A stretch of DNA of 24,237 nt from Bacteroidales bacterium UBA1769 (lineage in GTDB: Bacteria > Bacteroidota > Bacteroidia > Bacteroidales > UBA932): the NCBI GenBank assembly GCA_002314725.1, contig DCGV01000005.1:12091-36327 (forward strand). The letters are read 5' to 3'. Below, in pieces: positions 1 through 7,858 of the stretch. A program made the position numbers and the translations under genes. The notes beneath the pieces are model-generated. The model was not told where the DNA came from. It saw only the letters and a list, made by a program, of their open reading frames with translations, and made no database searches. The number at the start of each line of letters is the position of its first letter. The first letter of the stretch is position 1.

Positions 1-87
1 CACCCGCAAAGGGTAGCCTTTCAAAAACCAGGGCTCAAGTCCCGTAATATATCTCCCTCGCCTCAATCCAACTTCACAAATTATCTT

Positions 88-309
88 CTAATACTCTTCC
101 TCATTAAAGAAGAAATCATCTTTTGTAGGGTAATCGGGCCAAATGTCCTCGATAGATTCGTAAACTTCACCGTCTTCCTCCAGGTCTTCAAGATTCTCGA
201 TAACCTCAAGAGGGGCGCCAGAACGGGTTGCATAATCGATAAGTTCTTCCCTTGTTGCTGGCCAAGGTGCATCTTCAAGTTTAGATGCAAGTTCAAGTGT
301 CCAATACAT
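88..309 (-). CDS. DUF2795-like small acidic protein
   Basis: 73-residue protein, very acidic in its second half and ending in a run of Glu and Tyr. The N-terminal block (MYWTLELASKLEDAPWPATR, then EELIDYA, then APLEVIENLEDLEEDGE) fits the DUF2795 type of small protein widespread in Bacteroidota; its molecular role is not known. The ATG is the only sensible start and the gene ends in TAG. It is preceded on the minus strand by a near-consensus promoter (390-422) and a leader of about 75 nt, so it is transcribed separately from the adenosyltransferase gene upstream. No membrane segment or signal peptide is visible, so a cytoplasmic location is inferred. The family assignment is by pattern recognition only. 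Confidence 0.8.
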   Translation of the reverse strand: MYWTLELASKLEDAPWPATREELIDYATRSGAPLEVIENLEDLEEDGEVYESIEDIWPDYPTKDDFFFNEEEY

Positions 310-363
310 AATAGTAAATTTTAGTATGTTTCAAATCCCTCATCCTTCAAAATGCATCCGGAT

Positions 364-389
364 TTGGGGCGATTTTCTGATTGGGGCGA
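364..389. repeat. Direct repeat TTGGGGCGA x2 in the leader region
   Basis: The nonamer TTGGGGCGA occurs at 364-372 and again at 381-389, separated by 8 nt (17-nt period). It directly follows the -7 box at 390-397, inside the predicted 5' leader of the small acidic gene. It could be an operator or an RNA element; nothing else supports a function. Confidence 0.45.
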
Positions 390-422
390 CAAAGATATAT
401 AAAAAATTAATATGATATCAAA
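390..422 (-). promoter_or_regulatory. Bacteroidota-type promoter for the DUF2795-like gene
   Basis: On the minus strand a -33 TTTG (419-422), a 21-nt spacer and a -7 TATCTTTG (390-397) match the Bacteroidota primary sigma consensus TTTG-N19-21-TAnnTTTG. Transcription would start near 383, leaving a leader of roughly 75 nt. Confidence 0.75.
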
Positions 423-475
423 ACAAAAAAAAGTTTTTTGAATCTCCTTTTCTCTCTAATCTACAGCGGATTTCA

Positions 476-1009
476 TTACTTCTCGGGAATCCAATAATCA
501 TCTGCGACACCGCATTTGAAACAGATGTGTCTAGCCATAGTGAAGAGATAATCAGAGAGTCTGTTGAGGTATTTCATTGCAATGGAATAGTTCACATCGT
601 CAGTGGCGATAGCTACTGCGCTACGTTCTGCACGACGACAAATTGTTCTGGCGAAATGGCATTGCGATGAGACCTCCGGTTCTCTAGGTAAAATGAATGC
701 CTGTTGTAATGGGATTTCAGATGTCAGAACATCAATTTTCTGCTCCAAAAACTCAATTTCTGTCGAATAGAGTGGTTTGATCTTGGCTACAGAATGGTCG
801 GAAGCGAAATGTGCAGAAATCTCCATCAGGAAAATTTGAATACGACGAATTTCATAACTGTCATCAACTTGACTGCGGATAATGCCAAGGAATGAGATTA
901 ATTCATCAACATCGCCATACGCCATTACTCTTGGATCGTTCTTTGCTACTCTGGTTCCACCAACTAATGATGTTGTACCCTGATCACCTGTTTTAGTATA
1001 AATTTTCAT
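476..1009 (-). CDS. PduO-type ATP:cob(I)alamin adenosyltransferase
   Basis: Transfers the adenosyl group of ATP to cob(I)alamin, making adenosylcobalamin. The 177-residue length is normal for the PduO/MMAB family. The N-terminus carries the ATP-binding signature TKTGDQGTTSL followed by GGTRV (residues 5-21) and AYGDVDEL (30-37). The C-terminal half has the R-x3-RR-x-E cluster (Arg121, Arg125, Arg126, Glu128), which matches the spacing of the active-site residues of human MMAB, and then LNRLSDYLFTMAR. The gene starts 5 nt after the stop of the upstream ABC ATPase, so the two are probably co-transcribed. The likely client is methylmalonyl-CoA mutase, encoded by mutA-mutB about 20 kb away at the right end of this window. 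Confidence 0.95.
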   Translation of the reverse strand: MKIYTKTGDQGTTSLVGGTRVAKNDPRVMAYGDVDELISFLGIIRSQVDDSYEIRRIQIFLMEISAHFASDHSVAKIKPLYSTEIEFLEQKIDVLTSEIPLQQAFILPREPEVSSQCHFARTICRRAERSAVAIATDDVNYSIAMKYLNRLSDYLFTMARHICFKCGVADDYWIPEK

Positions 1010-1014
1010 AATAC

Positions 1015-1716
1015 CTAAGAAGCCATTGTCGGCTTGTTGTTATTCGTGTCGCTCTCAATAATTCCATCCCTCATCCGGATAATCCTTCTTGCATATGAAG
1101 CGATATCATCTTCATGAGTTACGAGAATTATCGTATTTCCATTCTGATACATTTTTTCAAATAGCTCCATTATCTCAATGGATGTATTTGTGTCAAGATT
1201 CCCAGTAGGTTCGTCAGCAAGAATAATAGCAGGATTATTTATCAAAGCTCTTGCTATTGCTACTCTTTGACGTTGACCTCCGGAGAGCTCATTAGGCTTG
1301 TGATTGGCTCTATCTTCCAATCCTACAGCCACCAGTGCATCATAAGCTCTCTTCAACCCCGTTTTATCATCAACTCCGGCGTAAGATAGCGGTAAAGCCA
1401 CGTTCTCTAAAGCCGATAACCTTGGCAATAGGTTGAACGATTGGAATACAAATCCTATCTCTCTGTTTCTGACCATCGACAAATGATTGTCATCCATACT
1501 GCCAACATCCACGCCATCGAGTTTGTAATTTCCATCCGTCGGTGAGTCGAGACAACCTAGAATATTCATCATTGTAGATTTTCCAGACCCTGATGGTCCC
1601 ATGATAGCTACATACTCGTTCTTTTCAATTCTTAACGAAACATCGTTAAGCGCCTTTACTACCTGTCCTCCCACAGTGTAAAATTTCTTTATCCCTTCAA
1701 TCTTTATTACATCCAT
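1015..1716 (-). CDS. ABC transporter ATPase, LolD/MacB type
   Basis: 233-residue stand-alone nucleotide-binding protein. Walker A is GPSGSGKST near residue 40, the Q-loop lies in FVFQSFNLLPRLSALENVALP, the signature is LSGGQRQRVAIARAL, Walker B is IILADEPTGNLD and the H-loop is VTHEDD. The SFNLLPRLSALENV block and the DEPTGNLD variant are typical of the LolD/MacB/FtsE branch, whose members power MacB- or LolCE-type permeases in lipoprotein release or efflux. No FtsX/MacB-like permease is adjacent: upstream is the divergent folE, downstream the adenosyltransferase. The real partner must therefore be encoded elsewhere. The substrate cannot be named. Confidence 0.93.
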   Translation of the reverse strand: MDVIKIEGIKKFYTVGGQVVKALNDVSLRIEKNEYVAIMGPSGSGKSTMMNILGCLDSPTDGNYKLDGVDVGSMDDNHLSMVRNREIGFVFQSFNLLPRLSALENVALPLSYAGVDDKTGLKRAYDALVAVGLEDRANHKPNELSGGQRQRVAIARALINNPAIILADEPTGNLDTNTSIEIMELFEKMYQNGNTIILVTHEDDIASYARRIIRMRDGIIESDTNNNKPTMAS

Positions 1717-1901
1717 AGTTTCAAAATTTTACAGCTCCAATCCCAACAACAAATATGATGCCGTCCTACTATTGAAAGTAAGGATATATATCGACTTCTA
1801 AATTACAAAAAAAGTTGATATGGAATCAAGTTATTGTGAAATTGTAAGTTTGTTGGAAATAATTGTGTAATATTGCATAATTATAATACTTGCAAGACTT
1901 T
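1717..1901. promoter_or_regulatory. Divergent intergenic region, ABC ATPase / folE
   Basis: 185 nt between divergent genes. A TAAGTTTG (1845-1852, plus strand) fits the -7 consensus TAnnTTTG about 50 nt before the folE ATG, but no well-spaced TTTG lies upstream. On the minus strand CATATTTG (1750-1757) is a one-mismatch -7 box for the ATPase operon. Both calls rest on the -7 box only. No other structure is seen. Confidence 0.4.
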
Positions 1902-2501
1902 ATGGCGTATAAGAAGATTGAACAATTCGATGAAGAGACTACGGTAAAACTAGCCGAGCATTATTATGAGATATTGAAACTTCTCGGTGAAGATCCTCAG
2001 AGGGAAGGTTTATTGAAAACGCCTGAAAGAGTGGCTAAGTCAATGCAGTTCCTGACCAAAGGTTATAGTGAAGATGGCGCCGAGATACTTCGCTCTGCAA
2101 TGTTTAAGGAAGAGTATCAACAGATGGTCGTTGTAAAGGATATAGAGTTGTACTCAATGTGTGAACATCACATGCTTCCATTTTATGGGAAGGCTCATGT
2201 CGCATATATTCCAAATGGCTATATTACAGGGTTGAGCAAGATAGCAAGAGTAGTAGAGACGTTTGCAAGAAGATTACAGGTTCAAGAGAGATTGACTGTA
2301 CAGATTCGTGATTGCATTCAGGAAACCCTCAATCCTCTAGGTGTCGCCGTCGTGATTGAAGCTGCTCATATGTGCATGCAGATAAGGGGAGTTCAAAAAC
2401 AGAACTCAGTAACTACCACATCTGCCTTTACTGGTGCATTCCTTAAGGATATCAGGACACGCAACGAGTTTATGGATTTGATTGACGTAAAATTACATTG
2501 A
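1902..2501 (+). CDS. folE: GTP cyclohydrolase I
   Basis: Converts GTP to 7,8-dihydroneopterin triphosphate, the first step of the tetrahydrofolate and queuosine routes. It is 199 residues from the ATG at 1902; an in-frame TTG 12 nt upstream is possible but less likely. Zinc ligands match the E. coli enzyme: Cys87 and His90 in MCEHHMLPFYGKAHVAYIP, and Cys158 in AAHMCMQIRGV. The catalytic His pair would be His89 and His156. ITGLSKIARVVE and QKQNSVTTTSAFTGAF are family signatures. trkA follows after only 4 nt, so the two genes form a transcription unit. Confidence 0.97.
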   Translation: MAYKKIEQFDEETTVKLAEHYYEILKLLGEDPQREGLLKTPERVAKSMQFLTKGYSEDGAEILRSAMFKEEYQQMVVVKDIELYSMCEHHMLPFYGKAHVAYIPNGYITGLSKIARVVETFARRLQVQERLTVQIRDCIQETLNPLGVAVVIEAAHMCMQIRGVQKQNSVTTTSAFTGAFLKDIRTRNEFMDLIDVKLH

Positions 2502-2505
2502 TAAT

Positions 2506-3861
2506 ATGAAAATCGTTATCGCTGGGGCTGGAAGTGTTGGTTGCTATTTGGCAAAGATGCTAAGTAGTGATTACCATGAATTGACTATTATTGATAGGGA
2601 AGAGGATCGCCTGAACTTCGTAAAGGAGAATCTGGATGTTGTTACAGTTGAAGGAAACCCAACATCAATAGCAGTTCTGCAATCTGCCGGTGTCGACAAG
2701 GTAGATCTTTTTATCGCAGTTTGTCCGGCTACAGAGCAGGATGTCAACCTTGTATCTGCTCTTCTTGCCAAGCAGATGGGTGCTAAAAAGGTAATCGCCA
2801 GAGTGAATAACGGGGAGTATTTGAGTCATGAAAACAAGCTGCTATTCACTGAGCTGGGAATAGATTTGCTTTTCTACCCTGAAATGGTCGCTGCAGGAGA
2901 AATTCTGGAACTCCTGAAGAAGTCTGACCTTTCCGAGTTCGTGGATTTTGGTAATGGCAATCTTCAAATACTTGCATTCAAGCTTGATATCGGTGCTGAC
3001 ATGATAGATAAAAGTCCAGCTGATTATCAAGAGCAATATGATGTTAATAATCTGCAATTCAGAGTGCTGGCGATAGCTCGCGGGGATGAGACCATCATTC
3101 CTACGAAGGATACTATCTTTAGGGAACGAGATATGGTGTTTATCATAGCCAAAAAGAATGCTGTTGAAGGTATCTTGAGTGTTACCGGTAAAAAAGATTA
3201 TAAGATAAAACGATTAACTATCTTGGGTGGTGGTAGAATTGGTTCTGAAGTTGCCAAACAATTTGAGGCCAAAGCTGAATTCACCAAGGTTATTGATAAA
3301 GACCGTGACCGCTGTGAAACTCTTTCTGAAAAACTGAGCAGGACATTGGTAATCAATGGAGATGGACGAAATTCAGATATTTTGTATGAAGAGGATGTAA
3401 AGAGTTGTGATGCATTTGTTGCAGTTACCTCTAATACTGAGACCAACATTATGGCGTGTGTAGCAGCCAAAAAGATGGGCGTTCCAAAAACAATCGCTGA
3501 AGTTGAAAATATCGAATATATTCAGCTGGCTGAGGAGATGGGAGTTGACTCCATCATAAATAAAAAGATCATTACCGCAAGCCGAATCTACAGATTTACC
3601 ATGACAAATAAAGTACGTACTGTTAAATGGCTTAACGGTACTGATGCTGAGGTACTTGAATATATAGTTCGCCCTGGTAGTCTGATAACTAAATCTCCTA
3701 TCAGGGATCTCAAATTCCCAGATGGTGCAGTAATTGGCGGTATTATCCGTGGTAATGATTCAATAATAGCGGTAGGAGATACCGAGATCAAGCCATACGA
3801 TCGAGTTGCAGTATTTGCATTGCCTGCTTCCCTCAAAAGAATAGACAGATTCTTCGAATAG
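2506..3861 (+). CDS. trkA: Trk potassium transporter NAD-binding subunit TrkA
   Basis: Cytoplasmic gating subunit of a Trk-type K+ uptake system. The 451 residues form two RCK units. Each Rossmann fold begins with a glycine motif and an acidic residue at the end of strand 2: IVIAGAGSVGCYLAKML with IIDREEDRL near the N-terminus, and LTILGGGRIGSEVAKQF with VIDKDRDRC near residue 230. Each is followed by a TrkA-C-like segment, the last ending in DRVAVFALP. The double RCK layout and length fit full-length TrkA rather than the single-domain KtrA. The membrane partner TrkH is not in the window. It is translated 4 nt after folE and ends 2 nt before the convergent CCA gene, with no room for a terminator. 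Confidence 0.95.
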   Translation: MKIVIAGAGSVGCYLAKMLSSDYHELTIIDREEDRLNFVKENLDVVTVEGNPTSIAVLQSAGVDKVDLFIAVCPATEQDVNLVSALLAKQMGAKKVIARVNNGEYLSHENKLLFTELGIDLLFYPEMVAAGEILELLKKSDLSEFVDFGNGNLQILAFKLDIGADMIDKSPADYQEQYDVNNLQFRVLAIARGDETIIPTKDTIFRERDMVFIIAKKNAVEGILSVTGKKDYKIKRLTILGGGRIGSEVAKQFEAKAEFTKVIDKDRDRCETLSEKLSRTLVINGDGRNSDILYEEDVKSCDAFVAVTSNTETNIMACVAAKKMGVPKTIAEVENIEYIQLAEEMGVDSIINKKIITASRIYRFTMTNKVRTVKWLNGTDAEVLEYIVRPGSLITKSPIRDLKFPDGAVIGGIIRGNDSIIAVGDTEIKPYDRVAVFALPASLKRIDRFFE

Positions 3862-3863
3862 CA

Positions 3864-5261
3864 CTATCTTCTTAATCCAAGTTCATCGGCTTTTTGCTCC
3901 ATTAAAGTATAAGCTGAGTCGTAATTGTTGGGAATTATCCCATCTAAGATAGCATTCTTGACATACTCTTTAATCTCTCCAATCTGATGGCATGGAGGGA
4001 TGTTGTATGTCTCCATAATCAACTCTCCGGTAATTGGATTCTTGAAGTTACGAACAGCATCTTTTTCTTCAACCTCAATCAGTTTCTCTTGAACGTGGAT
4101 ATAATTGGCCTTCAAAGTCTCAACCTTTTTGTCATTTTTCGATGTGATATCGGCCTTACAAAGTATCATAAGGTCATCAATATCATCACCGGCATCAAAC
4201 AACAATCGACGTACGGCTGAATCAGTCACTTCATCTGTTACAAGAGCTATTGGGCGTAGATGAAGGGAAACGAGTTTCTGAACGTACTTCATCTTTTCAT
4301 TAAGAGGCATCTTCAGTTGCTTGAATATGTTTGGGACCATCTTGGAACCATAAATCTCATGGCCATGGAAGGTCCATCCTAATGTGGCGTCATAACGTTT
4401 TGTAGCTGGTTTCCCGATATCATGAAGGAGTGCAGCCCATCGCAACCATAAATTATCACTCTCCAATGAGACATTATCAAGAACTTGAATGGTGTGTCTG
4501 AAATTATCTTTATGTCCTCTTCCATCAACGGTCTCGACACCTTTCAAATCACTTAGGCACGGCAATATCAATGGTAAAAGGTTACATTCATCAAGCAATG
4601 CGAACCCGACAGAAGGTTTAGGTGCCTTCATTATCTTGTGTAATTCCTCAGCAATTCTCTCTTTTGAAAGAATCTCCAACCGTCCTGCATTTCTTTTTAT
4701 TGACTCTTTTGACTCTGGAACAATCTCAAATCCAAGTTGGGTGGCGAATCTTATTGCACGTATCATCCGCAAAGGGTCATCGCTGTAGGTTGTGTCTGGA
4801 TCAAGTGGCGTTCTTATAAGTCCAGCGTTGAGGTCTTTAATACCTCCAAATGGATCCACCAAGGCTCCAAAATCCTCCTCTTGAAGGCTGAATGCCATGG
4901 CGTTTATTGTGAAATCACGTCTTAGCTGATCCTCTTCTATGGTGCCATCTTCGACAATAGGTTTGCGCGATTCCCTTCGGTAGGACTCCTTTCTTGCCCC
5001 TACAAATTCCAACTCTATACCCTTGTATTTAAGCATCGCTGTTCCGAAATTCTTGAAGACAGAAACATTTGTATGAAGCTCCTTTCCAACGGCATTTGCC
5101 AGTTCAATTCCACTTCCTTCAACAACGATGTCAATATCATTATTTGGCCTTTTTAGGAAATAATCCCTTACATAACCACCAATAACGAATGACCGAACTC
5201 CGAGTTTCTTCGATTCAGATGACAGTATCTTAAATATTTTTCCGTTCAGAGCGTCAGTCAT
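3864..5261 (-). CDS. cca: CCA tRNA nucleotidyltransferase with HD domain
   Basis: Adds or repairs the 3' CCA of tRNA. The class II nucleotidyltransferase head has FVIGGYVRDYFL (Gly28, Gly29, Arg32, Asp33) and the metal-binding DID carboxylates Asp42 and Asp44. These are followed by the RRDFTINAMAF block (from Arg114) and DPLRMIRAIRFATQL. The C-terminal half holds an HD phosphohydrolase-type domain (RWAALLHDIGKPATKR) and a long helical tail. A length of 465 aa with an internal HD domain is the usual Bacteroidota form. A poly(A) polymerase role is a possible alternative in this superfamily. The ATG overlaps the stop of the upstream nuclease-like gene by 4 nt (ATGA), which indicates translational coupling. 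Confidence 0.93.
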   Translation of the reverse strand: MTDALNGKIFKILSSESKKLGVRSFVIGGYVRDYFLKRPNNDIDIVVEGSGIELANAVGKELHTNVSVFKNFGTAMLKYKGIELEFVGARKESYRRESRKPIVEDGTIEEDQLRRDFTINAMAFSLQEEDFGALVDPFGGIKDLNAGLIRTPLDPDTTYSDDPLRMIRAIRFATQLGFEIVPESKESIKRNAGRLEILSKERIAEELHKIMKAPKPSVGFALLDECNLLPLILPCLSDLKGVETVDGRGHKDNFRHTIQVLDNVSLESDNLWLRWAALLHDIGKPATKRYDATLGWTFHGHEIYGSKMVPNIFKQLKMPLNEKMKYVQKLVSLHLRPIALVTDEVTDSAVRRLLFDAGDDIDDLMILCKADITSKNDKKVETLKANYIHVQEKLIEVEEKDAVRNFKNPITGELIMETYNIPPCHQIGEIKEYVKNAILDGIIPNNYDSAYTLMEQKADELGLRR

Positions 5262-5659
5262 TTCTCAAGCATTTGTTTATAATCTGGAAAATCTTTTGAG
5301 AACTCAAATTGTCCATTCTCGTTATTCAGCGCACAAAGATAACTTGTTTTCCCGTTAGTGGCTAAAATATATTTGACTTTCAAAACATTGTAATAACGGA
5401 TACACTGTTGGATGACTTTGTTATCAATTGGAATCTCAGGAGCCTTACACTCCACCATCAGCAGGGGATTGAGTTGTTTGTCAAAAACTATGATATCCGC
5501 TCTATATTGAAGATTGTTATAAGTAAATGCGTATTCACTCATCATATGAGTGACAGGAACCCCTTTTTCGTTGATTAGCCAATTGATGATGCTCTGACGT
5601 ACAGCCTCTTCGGGACTATTATTGACATATTTTTTCCTGAGTGGGTCAAATAGATTCAT
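5258..5659 (-). CDS. Stand-alone PD-(D/E)xK nuclease-like protein (HsdR N-terminal type)
   Basis: 133 residues that make up a compact restriction-type nuclease fold and nothing else. Visible catalytic positions are Asp55 in YRADIIVFD, Glu70-x-Lys72 in LLMVECKAP, and a QxxxY motif (Gln85-Tyr89) in QQCIRYYNV. This is the arrangement of the type I restriction enzyme R N-terminal family (HSDR_N_2) and of RecB-like nucleases. There is no helicase or methylase partner. The gene overlaps cca by 4 nt, which hints at a role in RNA or DNA metabolism rather than restriction; that is inference. It is divergent from holA, with 37 nt between the starts. Confidence 0.85.
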   Translation of the reverse strand: MNLFDPLRKKYVNNSPEEAVRQSIINWLINEKGVPVTHMMSEYAFTYNNLQYRADIIVFDKQLNPLLMVECKAPEIPIDNKVIQQCIRYYNVLKVKYILATNGKTSYLCALNNENGQFEFSKDFPDYKQMLEK

Positions 5660-5661
5660 AC

Positions 5662-5674
5662 TGCTAAATTAGCA
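5662..5674. repeat. Palindrome between divergent nuclease-like gene and holA
   Basis: TGCTAAATTAGCA is a perfect 6-bp inverted repeat around one central base, placed 2 nt from the minus-strand start codon and just upstream of the holA -7 box. It sits where the -33 element of holA would be, so it may be an operator. Its short length means chance is possible. Confidence 0.4.
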
Positions 5675-5683
5675 AAAAAACGC

Positions 5684-5691
5684 TACCTTTG
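5684..5691 (+). promoter_or_regulatory. -7 box for holA
   Basis: TACCTTTG fits TAnnTTTG and ends 5 nt before the holA ATG, so the mRNA would be leaderless or nearly so. No good -33 TTTG is seen at the right distance. Confidence 0.5.
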
Positions 5692-5696
5692 TATCT

Positions 5697-6752
5697 ATGG
5701 CAAAACAGGAAGGTGGCATAGTCCAATTTAATCAAATCAAGCAAGATATCCTTAACGGGGATATCAAGCCGTTCTATCTTTTGTTTGGGAAGGAACATTA
5801 TTATATAGATGAATTATGTAATCTTCTGATGGAAAATGTACTTCCTCCCGAGGAACGTGATTTTGGACAGATATTGCTGTATGGCGCTGATACGACAGCT
5901 TCCCAAGTAGTCAGTGCAGCGCGACAGTTCCCTATGATGATTTCACGGCAACTTGTTGTGGTCAAAGAGGCACAAATGTTGAAAAAGGTCGAGGATATCG
6001 GTGTATATTTTCAGGGTATAATGCCCACTACTGTTCTGGTAATATGTTATAAAACTCCAAATGACCCCACAAAAAGCAGCAAAAACATAGATAAGAGGAC
6101 ATCTTTCTATAAGGATGCTCAAAAGGTTGGAGTCGTTTTTGAATCCAATCAAGTCCCTGATTATAAAATACCAAAGTGGATTGAGGAGTATGTTCCAACT
6201 AAAGGATTGAAGATTTCGCCAGACGCAGCGGCGCTGCTCGCAGAGTCTGCCGGCATTGATATTCAGAAAATCGTCCTTGAGATAGATAAACTTGTCAAAG
6301 CTTTACCTGAAGGGAGTAAAACAATAACAGCTAAGGATGTTGAAGATAATGTGGGGATGAGCAGAGACTATTCTGTTTTTGAACTTACTAAAGCACTATC
6401 TGTCAAGGATATGCTTAAATGTTATAAAATAGTCCATTTCTTTGGTGAATCAGAGAAGAGATTTCCTATACAGTTGACACTTGCTGCACTTTCAAGCCAT
6501 TTTTTGAAAATCCTTAGATTCCATGCACTACTGTCCGCCGGTGTTCCTAAAAATGAGATACTTGCTCAGCTGGGCATCAATCCTTATTTCGGAAGAGAGT
6601 ATGATGATGCTGTAAGGAATTATAGTATGAAGAGGACAATGGCAGTAATAGCCATTATAAAAGAGTTCGATTACAGGAGTAAAAGCAATGCCCGTGGAAA
6701 TGCTTCCGATGGCGAGCTTCTTCAGGAATTGGTAAGCAGAATATTGAATTAA
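5697..6752 (+). CDS. holA: DNA polymerase III subunit delta
   Basis: Clamp-loader delta subunit, which opens the sliding clamp. At 351 residues it has the usual length. The N-terminus reads MAKQEGG and soon after PFYLLFGKEHYYIDE, the characteristic opening strand and helix of bacterial delta. QLVVVKEAQ and LVICYKTPNDP belong to the first AAA-like domain; LAESAGIDIQKIVLEIDKL and the helical C-terminal collar follow. The start agrees with family N-termini and with the -7 box just upstream. Its stop codon shares TTAA (6749-6752) with the convergent alanine racemase gene. Confidence 0.95.
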   Translation: MAKQEGGIVQFNQIKQDILNGDIKPFYLLFGKEHYYIDELCNLLMENVLPPEERDFGQILLYGADTTASQVVSAARQFPMMISRQLVVVKEAQMLKKVEDIGVYFQGIMPTTVLVICYKTPNDPTKSSKNIDKRTSFYKDAQKVGVVFESNQVPDYKIPKWIEEYVPTKGLKISPDAAALLAESAGIDIQKIVLEIDKLVKALPEGSKTITAKDVEDNVGMSRDYSVFELTKALSVKDMLKCYKIVHFFGESEKRFPIQLTLAALSSHFLKILRFHALLSAGVPKNEILAQLGINPYFGREYDDAVRNYSMKRTMAVIAIIKEFDYRSKSNARGNASDGELLQELVSRILN

Positions 6753-7858
6753 TCTATCAGCACCCTTTTCACTCGTTGTGGAATTGGAGTGAATATTTCG
6801 TATGGGATGGTATCCAGAAGTTTAGCCAACTGTTTTACGGTTGGTTTCTCACCGAAAATTGTAACTGTATCGCCGACTTGAGCGTCGATACCTGTGATGT
6901 CAAGCATACACATATCCATACAGATATCACCTATCGTTGGCGCTAATTGGCCATTGACTTCAAATGCAACTTTGCCACGTCCGAAATGACGGTTTACTCC
7001 GTCTGCATACCCAATGCCTATTGTTGCAATCTTATTGATACTATTCAACAATTTCCCATGTCTTCCATATCCTACAGTGCCATCCTTGTCAGTCAAATCT
7101 TTAATTTGAAGGATAGGGCATCTTAAGAATGCACAAGTCTTCATTGCGGATTGATCGACTGCACTGAATCCATAAAGGCCGATACCTAATCGTACCATAT
7201 CGAATTGATACTTTGTAAATCTCTCTATCCCGGCAGAGTTGAGAATATGACGGATTGGCTTATAATCCAGTGATTCGGTTATTTTTGTACTCAATTTGTC
7301 ATAAAGAGCAATCTGTTCAAGTGTAAAGTGATCATGAACAGAGTCATCCGACGCTGCCAAGTGAGAAAAAACTGATTGTATCTTTATTTCTGGAGACTCT
7401 TTAATGAAACTTATAAGTTCATCAATTGAATCCTCGCAAAAACCCAATCGATGCATGCCGGTATCAAGTTTGATATGTGTCGGATAGCCCTTCAACCCTT
7501 TTTTTCGTAGTGTATCTCTCCATCTGGTCAATGCAAGCATATCTGGAATAGAAGCTTCCAAGTTATGGTCAATAATCTCAGGATAGGCTTCAGCATTGCC
7601 ACTTAGAACCATAATTGGAGATTTGATCCCATGTGCCCTAAGTTCCAATCCCTCAAAACTGAACGCTACAGCCAGATAATCCGCGCCAGCTTTCTCCATC
7701 AATTTGGCAATCTCTACATCGCCATGTCCATATGCATTGGCCTTAACCAATACAAGCATCTTTGTACTGTTATCAAGAAGAGAACGGAAATATTTATAAT
7801 TGTGTAAAATAGCACTTTGGCTAAGCTCTAATTGAGCACTTGATAATGTTGATTGCAT
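6749..7858 (-). CDS. alr: Alanine racemase
   Basis: PLP enzyme interconverting L- and D-alanine for peptidoglycan. The 369-residue protein has the PLP lysine Lys39 in VLVKANAYGHG and the catalytic tyrosine Tyr264 in TVGYGRHGKL; both positions are almost identical to those of the Geobacillus enzyme. LDTGMHRLGF and YADGVNRHFG are further family blocks. In Bacteroidota a MurF-Alr fusion is common; here the racemase is free-standing. It overlaps the upstream GT39 gene by 31 nt, so it is read from the glycosyltransferase operon, a link between cell wall and outer-membrane glycan genes. It converges with holA by 4 nt. Confidence 0.95.
   Translation of the reverse strand: MQSTLSSAQLELSQSAILHNYKYFRSLLDNSTKMLVLVKANAYGHGDVEIAKLMEKAGADYLAVAFSFEGLELRAHGIKSPIMVLSGNAEAYPEIIDHNLEASIPDMLALTRWRDTLRKKGLKGYPTHIKLDTGMHRLGFCEDSIDELISFIKESPEIKIQSVFSHLAASDDSVHDHFTLEQIALYDKLSTKITESLDYKPIRHILNSAGIERFTKYQFDMVRLGIGLYGFSAVDQSAMKTCAFLRCPILQIKDLTDKDGTVGYGRHGKLLNSINKIATIGIGYADGVNRHFGRGKVAFEVNGQLAPTIGDICMDMCMLDITGIDAQVGDTVTIFGEKPTVKQLAKLLDTIPYEIFTPIPQRVKRVLID

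Noticed and set aside
1..66. tRNA-like fragment: ACCCGCAAAGGGT hairpin and GGGCTCAAGTCCC resembling a T-arm
   Set aside because: The spacing between the two hairpins is wrong, the T-loop lacks the conserved T54, and no acceptor stem can be formed with the sequence present. It may be the edge of something outside the window, but it is not callable.
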